From: Dermatophilaceae bacterium
GTDB lineage: Bacteria; Actinomycetota; Actinomycetes; Actinomycetales; Dermatophilaceae
DNA: 9,262 nucleotides
Assembly: GCA_013361975.1 (NCBI GenBank)
Contig: JABFXB010000356.1
Span: forward strand, 1-9,262
Direction of reading: 5' to 3'
Shown here: positions 1-7,327 of the stretch, in pieces
Layout: the number at the start of each line of letters is the position of its first letter
How positions within the stretch are numbered: position 1 is the first letter of the stretch
Notes under the pieces: generated by a model
The model's database searches: none
Seen by the model: only the letters and a program-made list of their open reading frames with translations
What the model was told of the DNA's origin: nothing
Translations under genes and position numbers: made by a program

Positions 1-283
1 CGCCGACGTTGCGCAGGGCGCGCACCTGGTCGCGCCACCGGTCGGCCACGGCCAGCGGGTCGCCGCCCGCGACGACCGGGGCGAGGATCTCGCGGACGAG
101 GTCCGCGACGGCTGCCGCGCCGTACGTCCAGCCCGTCCCGGTCAGAGCGTCGCAGTCGACCTCCACCACGACGCACGTCGTCGAGTCCCACGCGATGGTG
201 CCGTCGGCCTCGGGCGCGTCGGTCGGCACGGTGAAGGCCGTGGCCCGCACCGCGTCGACCGTGCCGGCCGCTCTCACGGCCAC
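1..283 (-). CDS. Enolase-superfamily (mandelate racemase/muconate lactonizing type) protein, N-terminal part
   Basis: This is the first ~94 codons of a gene that continues past the left edge. The reading contains PTDAPEADGTIAWDSTT at about residues 20-36, then a VVVEV strand, GTGWTYG, and a helix leading to ILAPVVAGGDP and RDQVRALRNVG. That is the N-terminal capping domain of enolase-superfamily proteins, whose usual members abstract a proton next to a carboxylate (sugar-acid dehydratases, racemases, cycloisomerases). The TIM barrel with the metal ligands and catalytic Lys/His lies outside the window, so the substrate cannot be inferred. The start is uncertain. In-frame GTGs lie at 319, 283 and 277. 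The one at 319 overlaps the upstream TGA as GTGA but has its GAGGAG fused to the start codon. The GTG at 283 has a weak CGGGA before it and gives a family-like N-terminus. It is the last visible gene of the minus-strand operon, directly after the ThDP enzyme. The family is well supported, the start is not. Confidence 0.8.
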   Translation of the reverse strand, partial: MAVRAAGTVDAVRATAFTVPTDAPEADGTIAWDSTTCVVVEVDCDALTGTGWTYGAAAVADLVREILAPVVAGGDPLAVADRWRDQVRALRNVG

Positions 284-315
284 GGCATCCCGCTGACGTA
301 TGCCGTCACGGCCGT

Positions 316-2121
316 TCACTCCTCGCGGCTCGGGAGCACCTCGGCGAGCTTGCTGCGGATCCCCTCCTTGACGACGTCCGCACGGTCGGGGTCGCCGCGC
401 AGCACGGACTCGGCCGCCTTCTTCATCTGGTCCCATGTGGCGTGGGGCGGGATCGGAGGCACGGCCGGGTCGGTCTCGAAGACGATGACGCAGGGCCGGT
501 CGCACGCCAGCGCCCGCTGCCACGAGGAGGTCACCTCACCCGCGTCGTTCACGTGGATGCCCTCGAGGCCGAGGCTGCGAGCGAAGGCGGCGAAGTCGAC
601 GGTCGGCAGGTGCTGCGAGGGCAGGAACTGCGGCGAGCCGCCCATGGCGCGCAGCTCCCACGTGACCTGGTTCAGGTCGCCGTTCTGCAGCACCATGACG
701 ACGAGCCGCGGGTCGCTCCAGTCCTTCCAGTACTTCGCGATGGTGACGAGCTCGCCCATGCCGTTCATCTGCATGGCGCCGTCGCCGACAGTGGCGAGCA
801 CGGGCCGGTCGGGGTGGGCGAACTTGGCGCCGATGGCGTACGGCACGCCACAACCCATCGTCGCCAGGGTGCCTGAGAGCGTGCCCCGCATGGTGCCGCG
901 CATCCTGATGTGGCGTGCGTACCAGTTGGTGCCCGAGCCGGAGTCGGCGGTGATGATCGAGTCGTCGGGCAGCAGCGGCGACAGCTCCTCGAAGACGTGC
1001 TCGGGGTTGATCGGGTCGGCCTCGACCTTGCCGCGGGCGGCCATGACGTCCCACCAGCGGGCGACGTTCGACTCGACGGTCTCTCGCCAGGCCCGCTCGG
1101 GCTTGGGGGTCAGGAGCGGCAACAGCGCCCCCAGGGTGCGGGCGGAGTCACCGACGAGGTTGACCTCGAACGGGTAGCGCAGCCCGACCATCGTCGGGTC
1201 GGCGTCGATCTGCACCGCACGCACCTTCGGCTTGCCCTCCTCGAAGCCGGGGAGGAACTGCGTGTAGGGGAAGTTCGACCCGACGACGAGAAGGGTGTCG
1301 CAGTCCGTCATCAGCTCGTAGGACGGGCGCGTGCCGAGCAGTCCGATGGAGCCCGTCACCCACGGCAGGTCGTCGGAGAGCACGTCCTTGCCGAGCAGCG
1401 CCTTGGCCACCCCGGCGCCCAGCGCGTCGGCGACCTCGGTGACCTCGGCGACCGCGGCCCGGGCCCCCTGGCCGACGAGCATCGCGACCTTCTCGCCGGC
1501 GTTGAGCACCTCGGCGGCCCGCTGCAGGTCGGTGTCGGAGGGCACCGGCAGGGCGAACGTCTGGTCGAGGCTCGAGGGCACCATCTTGAAGGCGTGCTGC
1601 GGCGGGGCGTACTCGAGCTCCTGCACGTCGCTCGGGATGATCACCGCGGTGACCGTGCGCCGCGAGGCGGCGATGCGGATCGCGCGGTCGATGACGTTGG
1701 GCAGCTGCTCCGGGACCGTCACCATCTGGCAGTACTCGTTGGCGACGTCCTTGAAGAGACTCAGCAGGTCGACCTCCTGCTGGTAGCTGCCTCCCATCGC
1801 CGACCGAGCGGTCTGGCCGACGATCGCGACGACCGGCACGTGGTCGAGCTTGGCGTCGTAGAGGCCGTTGAGCAGGTGGATGGCACCCGGTCCGCTCGTC
1901 GCGGTGCAGACGCCGACGCGGCCGCTCAGCTTGGCGTAGCCACAGGCCTGGAAGGCGGCCATCTCCTCGTGCCGGGCCTGGATGAAGCGCGGCTTGTCGT
2001 CGGCGCGCTCCCACGAGGCGAGCAACCCGTTGATGCCGTCGCCGGCGTAGCCGAACACCTGGTCGACACCCCACTCGCGCAGTCGCTCGAGGACGTGGTC
2101 TCCGACGGTCATGGTGCTCAT
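316..2121 (-). CDS. Thiamine diphosphate-dependent pyruvate oxidase-like enzyme (YdaP/PoxB/acetolactate synthase family)
   Basis: The 601-residue protein has the three-domain layout of the acetolactate synthase/pyruvate oxidase family. The N-terminal pyrimidine-binding domain holds the conserved Glu in RHEEMAAF (E52), then GVCTATSGPGAIHLLNGLYDA (about 70-90). A central domain (about 190-340) is of the type that binds FAD in pyruvate oxidases. The C-terminal ThDP/metal domain holds GDGAMQMNGMGEL (446-458) and LQNGDLNQVTWE (478-489). The GDG and NGDLNQ parts look most like Bacillus YdaP. Known relatives decarboxylate pyruvate oxidatively, passing electrons to oxygen or quinone, or condense it to acetolactate; the exact reaction here is not fixed. 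The start at 2121 follows GGAGGAG with 7-nt spacing and gives a normal N-terminus (MSTMTVGDHVLERL). The longer open frame reaching 2451 merely reads into the upstream gene. It begins one base after the stop of the FAD/Fe-S dehydrogenase, so the two are surely co-transcribed and may act in series on hydroxyacid then 2-oxoacid. Confidence 0.93.
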   Translation of the reverse strand: MSTMTVGDHVLERLREWGVDQVFGYAGDGINGLLASWERADDKPRFIQARHEEMAAFQACGYAKLSGRVGVCTATSGPGAIHLLNGLYDAKLDHVPVVAIVGQTARSAMGGSYQQEVDLLSLFKDVANEYCQMVTVPEQLPNVIDRAIRIAASRRTVTAVIIPSDVQELEYAPPQHAFKMVPSSLDQTFALPVPSDTDLQRAAEVLNAGEKVAMLVGQGARAAVAEVTEVADALGAGVAKALLGKDVLSDDLPWVTGSIGLLGTRPSYELMTDCDTLLVVGSNFPYTQFLPGFEEGKPKVRAVQIDADPTMVGLRYPFEVNLVGDSARTLGALLPLLTPKPERAWRETVESNVARWWDVMAARGKVEADPINPEHVFEELSPLLPDDSIITADSGSGTNWYARHIRMRGTMRGTLSGTLATMGCGVPYAIGAKFAHPDRPVLATVGDGAMQMNGMGELVTIAKYWKDWSDPRLVVMVLQNGDLNQVTWELRAMGGSPQFLPSQHLPTVDFAAFARSLGLEGIHVNDAGEVTSSWQRALACDRPCVIVFETDPAVPPIPPHATWDQMKKAAESVLRGDPDRADVVKEGIRSKLAEVLPSREE

Positions 2122-2122
2122 C

Positions 2123-5100
2123 TCACTTCTCCTCCGATCGGGGGTGGTCGTGCTGGTCGGTGTGCGCGCCGCCCGGGCGCGGGTTCTCCCGCAGACCTCG
2201 GGCGAGCAGCTCGGCGAGGTGCACGGCGTGGCGTCCCGTCTCCTGCTCCACCTGCGTGCGGCAGGAGAAGCCGTCGGCGAGGACGACCGTCGACGCCTCC
2301 GCGTCCCGTACCCGCGGGAGCAGCACTCGTTCGGCCGCACCGACCGAGACGTCGTAGTGGCCGCGCTCGAAGCCGAAGTTGCCGGCGAGACCGCAGCACC
2401 CGGAGCCGAGCCGGTCGGCGTCGACGCCGGCGGCCTCGAGCAGCTCGTCATCGGGCTTCGTGCCCATCACGGCGTGCTGGTGGCAGTGCGTCTGCACGAT
2501 CGCGTCGACGTCGACGTGTGGCGGCCGCCAGTCCGGCGCACGCCCACGGAGCAGCTCGGCGAGCGTCATCGTCTGGTGGGCCAGGCGCCGCACGTCCTCG
2601 TCGCCGGGCAGCAGCTCGGGGCCGTCGGAGCGGAACACCGCCGTGCACGACGGCTCGAGCCCGACGACCGGGGTGCCGGCGCGCAGGTCGTCGCGCAGCA
2701 CCGAGACCGTGTGCCGCAGCACGCGCTTGGCGGTGCGCAGCTGGCCGGTCGAGATCCACGTGAGACCGCAGCAGACGGGCTCGTGCGGGACCTCGACGGT
2801 GAAGCCGGCTGCCTCGAGCACGTCGACGGCCGAGGCCAGCACACTCGGGTGGAAGTAGTTGGAGAAGGTGTCGGGCCACAGGATGACGCGCCCCCGGTCC
2901 CCCGGTTGATCGGGGTCGCTTCGGTCCGCTTCGGCACCAATGGCTCTCGAGGACCTCTGCGTCAGCCGCCGCCCGCGACCGGATGCCGTGAAGGGCTCCT
3001 CGGCGAACGCCGGCAGGCTGCGCTCGGGGGCGATGCCGCCGAGTCGCTTGAGCAGCGGCGCCGTCAGGCGCGACTGCGTCAGCCGGTTCACCGCCCGTGG
3101 CGTCCGCGCCGCGACCCGCGCCGTGAGCGGCAGCCAGCCCATCGAGTAGTGCGCGGCGGGCCGCACCCGGTGCCGGTAGTGGTGCGAGAGGAACTCGACC
3201 TTGTAGGTCGCCATGTCGACGCCGACCGGGCAGTCCGACTTGCACCCCTTGCAGGCCAGGCACAGGTCGAGGGCGTCGCGCACCTCCGTCGAGCGCCAGC
3301 CGTCGGTGATGGCGTCGCCGCGCATCATCTCGAAGAGCAGGCGGGACCGGCCGCGGGTCGAGTGCACCTCGTCGCGCGTCACCATGTACGACGGGCACAT
3401 CACCTGCGACTCGCTCGACGACGTGCGGCAGTTGCCGATGCCGGCGCAGCGCAGCACGGCCCGCGAGAAGCGGCCGTCGTCGTGGGGGAAGCCGAACTCG
3501 GTGCGGGGCTCGGGGTGGGCGTAGTCGGTTCCGAGGCGCAGGTGCGTGTCGCGCGGGTTGGGACGGACGACCTTGCCCGGGTTCATCCGGTCGTGCGGGT
3601 CGAAGAGGTCCTTGACCTGCTCGAACAGCGCGACCACGTCGTCGCCGAACATGACGCGGAGCAGGTCGCCGCGGGCCTGTCCGTCACCGTGCTCGCCCGA
3701 CAGCGAGCCGCCGTACTGCACCACGAGATGCGCTGCGCGAGTGGTGAACTCGTGGTAGTTCGCGATGCCGTCGGCGGTGCGCAGCTCGAACGGGATGCTG
3801 CAGTGCACGCAGCCCTGGCCGAAGTGGCCGTAGATCGACGTCTCGTCCTCGCGGTAGCCGTACTCGTCGAAGAGCGTGCGCAGCTCGCGCAGGTACTCTC
3901 CGAGCCGCTCGGGCGGCACCGCGGAGTCCTCCCACCCCGGCCACGTGTCGTGCCGCGCCGACGGGTGGGCGGTGGCGCCCAGCCCCGCCTCGCGCACGCG
4001 GACCAGCTCCTCGATGTGGCTGGAGTCGTCGTAGAAGCGGGTCGTCGGTGGGTGCTCGTTGCCCTCGACGTCGCGGAGCAGCGCCTTGGCCCGCCCGTCC
4101 GCCTCCTCCTGCGTGTCGGCCGAGAACTGGACGACGAGCCAGCCGCGTCCCTTGGGCAGGTCCTCGACGGCGTCGCCCGCGAGCGCCAGCTCGCGCTCGA
4201 GGTCGATGAGGACGTCGTCGAGACCCTCGAGCAGCCACGGGTCGTGTGAGACCACCTGCGGCACCGCGTCGCCGGCATCGGCGATGTCGGGGAAGCCGAG
4301 GACGACCATCGCGGTCGCCTTGGGCACCTCGACGAGCTCGAGCTCCGCACGCAGCACCGTCACCAGGGTGCCCTCCGAGCCGACGAGCGCGCGGGCGAGG
4401 TCGAAGTGGTTCTCGGGCAGCAGCGAGTCGAGGTTGTAGCCCGAGACCCGGCGCGGGATCTTCGGGTAGCGCGTGCGCAGCAGCTGGAGGTTCTCGTCGC
4501 GCAGGCCACGCAGCGCCTGGTGGATCTCGGCCCGGCGCCCGCCGCCGTCGACGGCTGCGACGAACTCCTCCTCGCTCGTCGGGCCGACCCACATCCGCGT
4601 GCCGTCGTAGGTGAGCACCTCGAGGCGGTGCACGTTGTCGACGGTCTTGCCGTACGCCTGCGCGGTCGACCCGCACGAGTTGTTGCCGATCATCCCGCCG
4701 ATGGTGCAGGTGCGGTGCGTCGACGGCTTGGGGCCGTACATCAGGCCGTGCGGTCCGAGCGCCCGGTTGAGGTCGTCGAGGGCGATGCCGGGCTCGACGA
4801 CGCACCGGCGCCGTTCGACGTCGACCGACTCGACGCGGGTGCAGTGTCGCGACCAGTCGATGACGACACCCGGCCCGGTGGTCTGCCCGGCGAGGCTGGT
4901 GCCGCCGCCGCGCGACACGAGAGACGCGTCGTGCTCCCGGCACACGGCCACTGCTGCCACCGCGTCCTCGGGGTCGAGGGGGTTGACGACGACGGTCGGC
5001 ACGTAGCGGTAGTTCGACGAGTCGACGGCATACGCCCCCCGGCTCCCGAGGTCGGCGCGCACCTCGCCGCGTACGCGTGAGCGCAGCGCCGTGACGAGCC

Positions 5101-5149
5101 GGTCCTCCGGCGTGGGCGTCGTGGTCGTCGGGTTCTCCGTCATCGTCAT
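2123..5149 (-). CDS. FAD-binding and (Fe-S)-binding 2-hydroxyacid dehydrogenase (YdiJ / D-lactate dehydrogenase type)
   Basis: This 1008-residue protein fuses a VAO/PCMH-type FAD oxidase to a GlcF-like Fe-S module. The FAD domain (about 45-270) shows RGGGTSLAGQT (80-90), TIGGMIGNNSCGS (149-161) and LVGSEGTL (255-262). The FAD-oxidase C-terminal domain includes YGHFGQGCVH (440-449), SGEHGDGQ (484-491) and MNPGKVV (522-528). The Fe-S part has CAGIGNC (568, 574) with MCPSY (C585), then CLACKGCKSDCP (630, 633, 636, 640). Two CCG-type domains follow: EPVCCGL (790-795), QTHCHQH (886-892) and CCGLAGNFGFE (918-928). Members oxidise D-lactate, D-2-hydroxyglutarate or similar 2-hydroxyacids and pass electrons through Fe-S clusters to the respiratory chain. 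Substrate cannot be read from sequence. The start at 5149 has AAGGGAGAG about 10 nt upstream; an in-frame ATG at 5143 is an alternative. It lies 31 bp after the GH15 gene and 1 bp before the ThDP enzyme. Residues about 725-752 form a charged, probably disordered linker. Confidence 0.93.
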   Translation of the reverse strand: MTMTENPTTTTPTPEDRLVTALRSRVRGEVRADLGSRGAYAVDSSNYRYVPTVVVNPLDPEDAVAAVAVCREHDASLVSRGGGTSLAGQTTGPGVVIDWSRHCTRVESVDVERRRCVVEPGIALDDLNRALGPHGLMYGPKPSTHRTCTIGGMIGNNSCGSTAQAYGKTVDNVHRLEVLTYDGTRMWVGPTSEEEFVAAVDGGGRRAEIHQALRGLRDENLQLLRTRYPKIPRRVSGYNLDSLLPENHFDLARALVGSEGTLVTVLRAELELVEVPKATAMVVLGFPDIADAGDAVPQVVSHDPWLLEGLDDVLIDLERELALAGDAVEDLPKGRGWLVVQFSADTQEEADGRAKALLRDVEGNEHPPTTRFYDDSSHIEELVRVREAGLGATAHPSARHDTWPGWEDSAVPPERLGEYLRELRTLFDEYGYREDETSIYGHFGQGCVHCSIPFELRTADGIANYHEFTTRAAHLVVQYGGSLSGEHGDGQARGDLLRVMFGDDVVALFEQVKDLFDPHDRMNPGKVVRPNPRDTHLRLGTDYAHPEPRTEFGFPHDDGRFSRAVLRCAGIGNCRTSSSESQVMCPSYMVTRDEVHSTRGRSRLLFEMMRGDAITDGWRSTEVRDALDLCLACKGCKSDCPVGVDMATYKVEFLSHHYRHRVRPAAHYSMGWLPLTARVAARTPRAVNRLTQSRLTAPLLKRLGGIAPERSLPAFAEEPFTASGRGRRLTQRSSRAIGAEADRSDPDQPGDRGRVILWPDTFSNYFHPSVLASAVDVLEAAGFTVEVPHEPVCCGLTWISTGQLRTAKRVLRHTVSVLRDDLRAGTPVVGLEPSCTAVFRSDGPELLPGDEDVRRLAHQTMTLAELLRGRAPDWRPPHVDVDAIVQTHCHQHAVMGTKPDDELLEAAGVDADRLGSGCCGLAGNFGFERGHYDVSVGAAERVLLPRVRDAEASTVVLADGFSCRTQVEQETGRHAVHLAELLARGLRENPRPGGAHTDQHDHPRSEEK
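2129..2135 (-). promoter_or_regulatory. Ribosome binding site of the ThDP enzyme gene
   Basis: Minus-strand GGAGGAG lies 7 nt before ATG 2121 and inside the last codons of the FAD/Fe-S dehydrogenase gene. It supports 2121 as start over the upstream extension of the same reading frame, and lets terminating ribosomes restart on the next gene one base after the stop. Confidence 0.8.
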
Positions 5150-5180
5150 CGGTGTCTCGCTCTCCCTTCGGGTCTGCCGG

Positions 5181-6980
5181 TCACGTGGCGCTGCCCGTGT
5201 CGGTCTCGGGCTCGGCGCCGAGGCGCTGGCTGCACTCGAGCAGCAGCGCGTGGACGAAGCCCTGGGGCAGGTTGCCGCGCAGCTGCTGCTGCTCGACGTC
5301 GAACTCCTCGGCGAACAGGCCGGCGGGCCCTGCCGCCGCGCGCTGCCGCTCGAACCACCGGAACGCCTCGACGTCGTGGCCGGCGCCCCAGTGCGCGAGC
5401 GTCATCGCGAAACCGCAGAGCAGGAAGGCACCTTCGGCCTCACCGAGCGGGCGGTCGTCGGGGCGGTTGCGATAGAGGTAGCCGTCGGCCGAGAGGTCCT
5501 CCTCGACCGCGGCGATCGTCGCGAGGCTGCGCGGGTCCTGCGGCGCGAGCGCGCCGCGGATGCCGGGCAGCAGCAACGACGCGTCGAGCTCGTGGTGCCG
5601 CGGACGTCGCAGCCACACGCCGTCGGGCGACAGGCACCGTCGGCTCGTCTCGGAGAGGATCGCATCGGCGAGGTCCTCGGCGCGGCCGGCGAGCTCGCCG
5701 GGCACCTGCTCGGCGAAGCGGCGCAGGCCGCCGACGCACGCCAGCCGCGAGTGGGTCCACCAGTCCGGGTCGAGCTCCCAGATGCCGGCGTCGGGCTTGC
5801 GCCAGCGCTGGTCGATGGTGTCGACGAGCACCTCGGCCGCCTTGGCGTCCTCGGAGGTCAGCAGGTCGTGTCGGGCCGCGGCGGCATACAGCTGGAGCAG
5901 CTCGCCCGGGGTGTCGAGCTGGAACTGGCCGCGCACCCAGTTGCCGACGACAGCAGCGCCGCCCGGGTAGGCGGGCACGTCGAGGGTGCTCTCGTGCGGT
6001 GGCAGGCTGCCGGTCACTCCGTAGGCCGGTGCGAGGTCGGTGCCGTGCTCGAGCACACGGGCCGTCGTGACGTCGACGAGCTCGGGCAGCAGCGGGAGGG
6101 GCTCCTCGACCGAGACGGCGAGGCCGGCATACGCCTGGTCGCGCAGCCACACGTAGCGGTAGTCGTAGTTGCGGCCCGCCTCGGCGCGCTCAGGCAGCCC
6201 GAGCGTCGGCGCGGCGACCATGCCACCGCCGGGCGTCGTCAGCCCACGGAGCACCGCGTACGCGACCCGGGCGTCGCGGCGACCGACGACGTTCTCGAGG
6301 GCGGGAACCTGCTCGCGCCACCAGTGCTCGGTCGCCCGCCAGGCCTGCTCCGCGTCGACCGGGTCGTCCAGAGGCCGGTCGGAGACCTCGAGCACGAGGT
6401 CGCGGTGCTCACCGGCGGCGAGGTAGATCTCGCCCCTCAGCACCCCGTCGTCGTCGGCGCGGGCCTCGGGCAGGCCGCTCCAGCGCGCCCGCAGGTCGCC
6501 GGCGGTGAGCAGCCAGCGGCCCTGCTCGTCGCGCCGTGCCTCGGCATGGGTGCTGCCGAAGTCGGCGCGGAGGTCGAGCGAGACCGCGACCCGCGCGCCC
6601 TCGGTGTCGGGCATGAGCACCCGGCGCAGCAGCACCGCGCGGTGCGGGTCCGCGGGCACGGCGAGCGCCTCGCGCGACTCGATGGTGGTGTCGTTGGTGA
6701 CCCAGTGGCTGCGCCACACGAGGCTTCCCGGCTCGTAGGCCCCGCCCCAGACGTACGCGTCCACCGGGGTGACCGTGTAGCCGCCGCGCCCGCCCACGAG
6801 GCTGGCGAACGCCGCCGGCGAGTCCCAGCGCGGCACGCACATCCACGCGACGTCGCCCCGCGGACCGATGAGCGCGCCGCGGTGCCCGTCCGCGACGAAC
6901 GAGTAGTCGCGCAGCACGTGGAAGGGCTGACCGGTCGACCGGCTCGTCTCGGCCGACGCCGGCCTGCGGGAGCTGCTCAT
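5181..6980 (-). CDS. Glycoside hydrolase family 15 protein (glucoamylase/trehalase-like)
   Basis: The 599-residue protein has the two-part architecture of bacterial GH15. An N-terminal beta-sandwich domain (about 20-225) begins with RDYSFVADGHRGALIGPRGD and WMCVPRWDSP. A linker leads to the (alpha/alpha)6 barrel. The barrel contains NYDYRYVWLRD (271-281), a hallmark of the family, then GNWVRGQFQLDTPGELL (346-362). Likely catalytic acids are E402 in GIWELD and E558 or E559 in GLFAEEFD, the latter followed by the family's GNLPQGFVH (569-577). Both acids are present, so an active inverting alpha-glycosidase is expected. Substrates in the family include maltodextrin, dextran and trehalose; the choice cannot be made here. 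No signal peptide or membrane segment is visible, so it probably acts in the cytoplasm, for example on storage alpha-glucans or trehalose. The ATG overlaps the stop of the small membrane-protein gene as ATGA, which fixes the start and suggests translational coupling; no strong ribosome binding site precedes it. Confidence 0.92.
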   Translation of the reverse strand: MSSSRRPASAETSRSTGQPFHVLRDYSFVADGHRGALIGPRGDVAWMCVPRWDSPAAFASLVGGRGGYTVTPVDAYVWGGAYEPGSLVWRSHWVTNDTTIESREALAVPADPHRAVLLRRVLMPDTEGARVAVSLDLRADFGSTHAEARRDEQGRWLLTAGDLRARWSGLPEARADDDGVLRGEIYLAAGEHRDLVLEVSDRPLDDPVDAEQAWRATEHWWREQVPALENVVGRRDARVAYAVLRGLTTPGGGMVAAPTLGLPERAEAGRNYDYRYVWLRDQAYAGLAVSVEEPLPLLPELVDVTTARVLEHGTDLAPAYGVTGSLPPHESTLDVPAYPGGAAVVGNWVRGQFQLDTPGELLQLYAAAARHDLLTSEDAKAAEVLVDTIDQRWRKPDAGIWELDPDWWTHSRLACVGGLRRFAEQVPGELAGRAEDLADAILSETSRRCLSPDGVWLRRPRHHELDASLLLPGIRGALAPQDPRSLATIAAVEEDLSADGYLYRNRPDDRPLGEAEGAFLLCGFAMTLAHWGAGHDVEAFRWFERQRAAAGPAGLFAEEFDVEQQQLRGNLPQGFVHALLLECSQRLGAEPETDTGSAT

Positions 6981-7327
6981 CGGGGGGCGCGTGCGCCGCC
7001 GGAGAGGGCAGCCCCGCCGAGAGAGACGGCCGCGGACGCGAGGGCGGCCGGGGCGTACTCACGTCGCCACGCCGCGAGGGCGAGCATCGACACCGCGTGG
7101 GCCGTGTCGACGAGGGCCGCGGGGCGTCTCACCGCCTGCGGCGCCAGCACCTGGGCTGCGCCCTGCGCGATGTGGCGAAGGCCGAGCACCTGCGTGACGA
7201 GCTGCTCGTCCCCGTTGCAGCCACGCCCCGCGACCCGCTGCCAGACGTCGTCGGGGTAGGCGAAGAGGGCTGCACCCCAGGCGATCCCGATGGCGCCCGC
7301 GAGTCGGACGCGTCCCCCACCGCTCAC
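6977..7327 (-). CDS. Small integral membrane protein of unknown function
   Basis: I do not recognise this 116-residue protein with certainty. It has a hydrophobic N-terminal segment (LAGAIGIAWGAALFAYP, about 9-25), a polar middle (VAGRGCNGDEQ), then LVTQVLGLRHIAQGAAQVL and two further hydrophobic stretches (about 68-86 and 92-110), so three or four membrane helices are plausible. The pattern resembles small DUF4267-like membrane proteins, but that is only a guess. The GTG start at 7327 overlaps the stop of the SDR gene as GTGA, and the stop overlaps the start of the GH15 gene as ATGA. I prefer this start to the longer open frame beginning at 7414, whose extra N-terminus is an Arg-rich shadow of the SDR C-terminus. 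The double overlap makes it a firm part of the operon and suggests similar amounts of the three proteins. Confidence 0.75.
   Translation of the reverse strand: MSGGGRVRLAGAIGIAWGAALFAYPDDVWQRVAGRGCNGDEQLVTQVLGLRHIAQGAAQVLAPQAVRRPAALVDTAHAVSMLALAAWRREYAPAALASAAVSLGGAALSGGARAPR

Noticed and set aside
9..296. Plus-strand open frame of 95 codons at the left edge
   Set aside because: The minus strand here encodes a recognisable enolase-superfamily N-terminus; the plus frame is Ser/Thr/Ala/Arg low-complexity.
2122..2451. Upstream extension of the ThDP enzyme reading frame
   Set aside because: It lies inside the FAD/Fe-S gene in another frame, is Ser/Arg-rich, and the GGAGGAG-ATG at 2121 gives a normal family N-terminus.
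910..2763. Long plus-strand open frame of over 600 codons
   Set aside because: It is antisense to the ThDP and FAD/Fe-S genes, has low-complexity Arg/Gly/Ala/Val composition and ignores gene boundaries; a GC-rich frame shadow.
2111..4249. Plus-strand open frame of about 700 codons
   Set aside because: Antisense to the well-supported FAD/Fe-S dehydrogenase, no recognisable motif, composition typical of a mirror frame.
5150..5180. Possible terminator or promoter between the GH15 and FAD/Fe-S genes
   Set aside because: Only a 3-bp CCC/GGG stem around TTC is visible, no T-run and no clear promoter elements; it is best read as an intra-operon gap with a ribosome binding site.
5091..7259. Plus-strand open frame of about 720 codons
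   Set aside because: Covers the antisense of GH15 and its neighbours, with no domain pattern; a shadow of the third-position GC bias.
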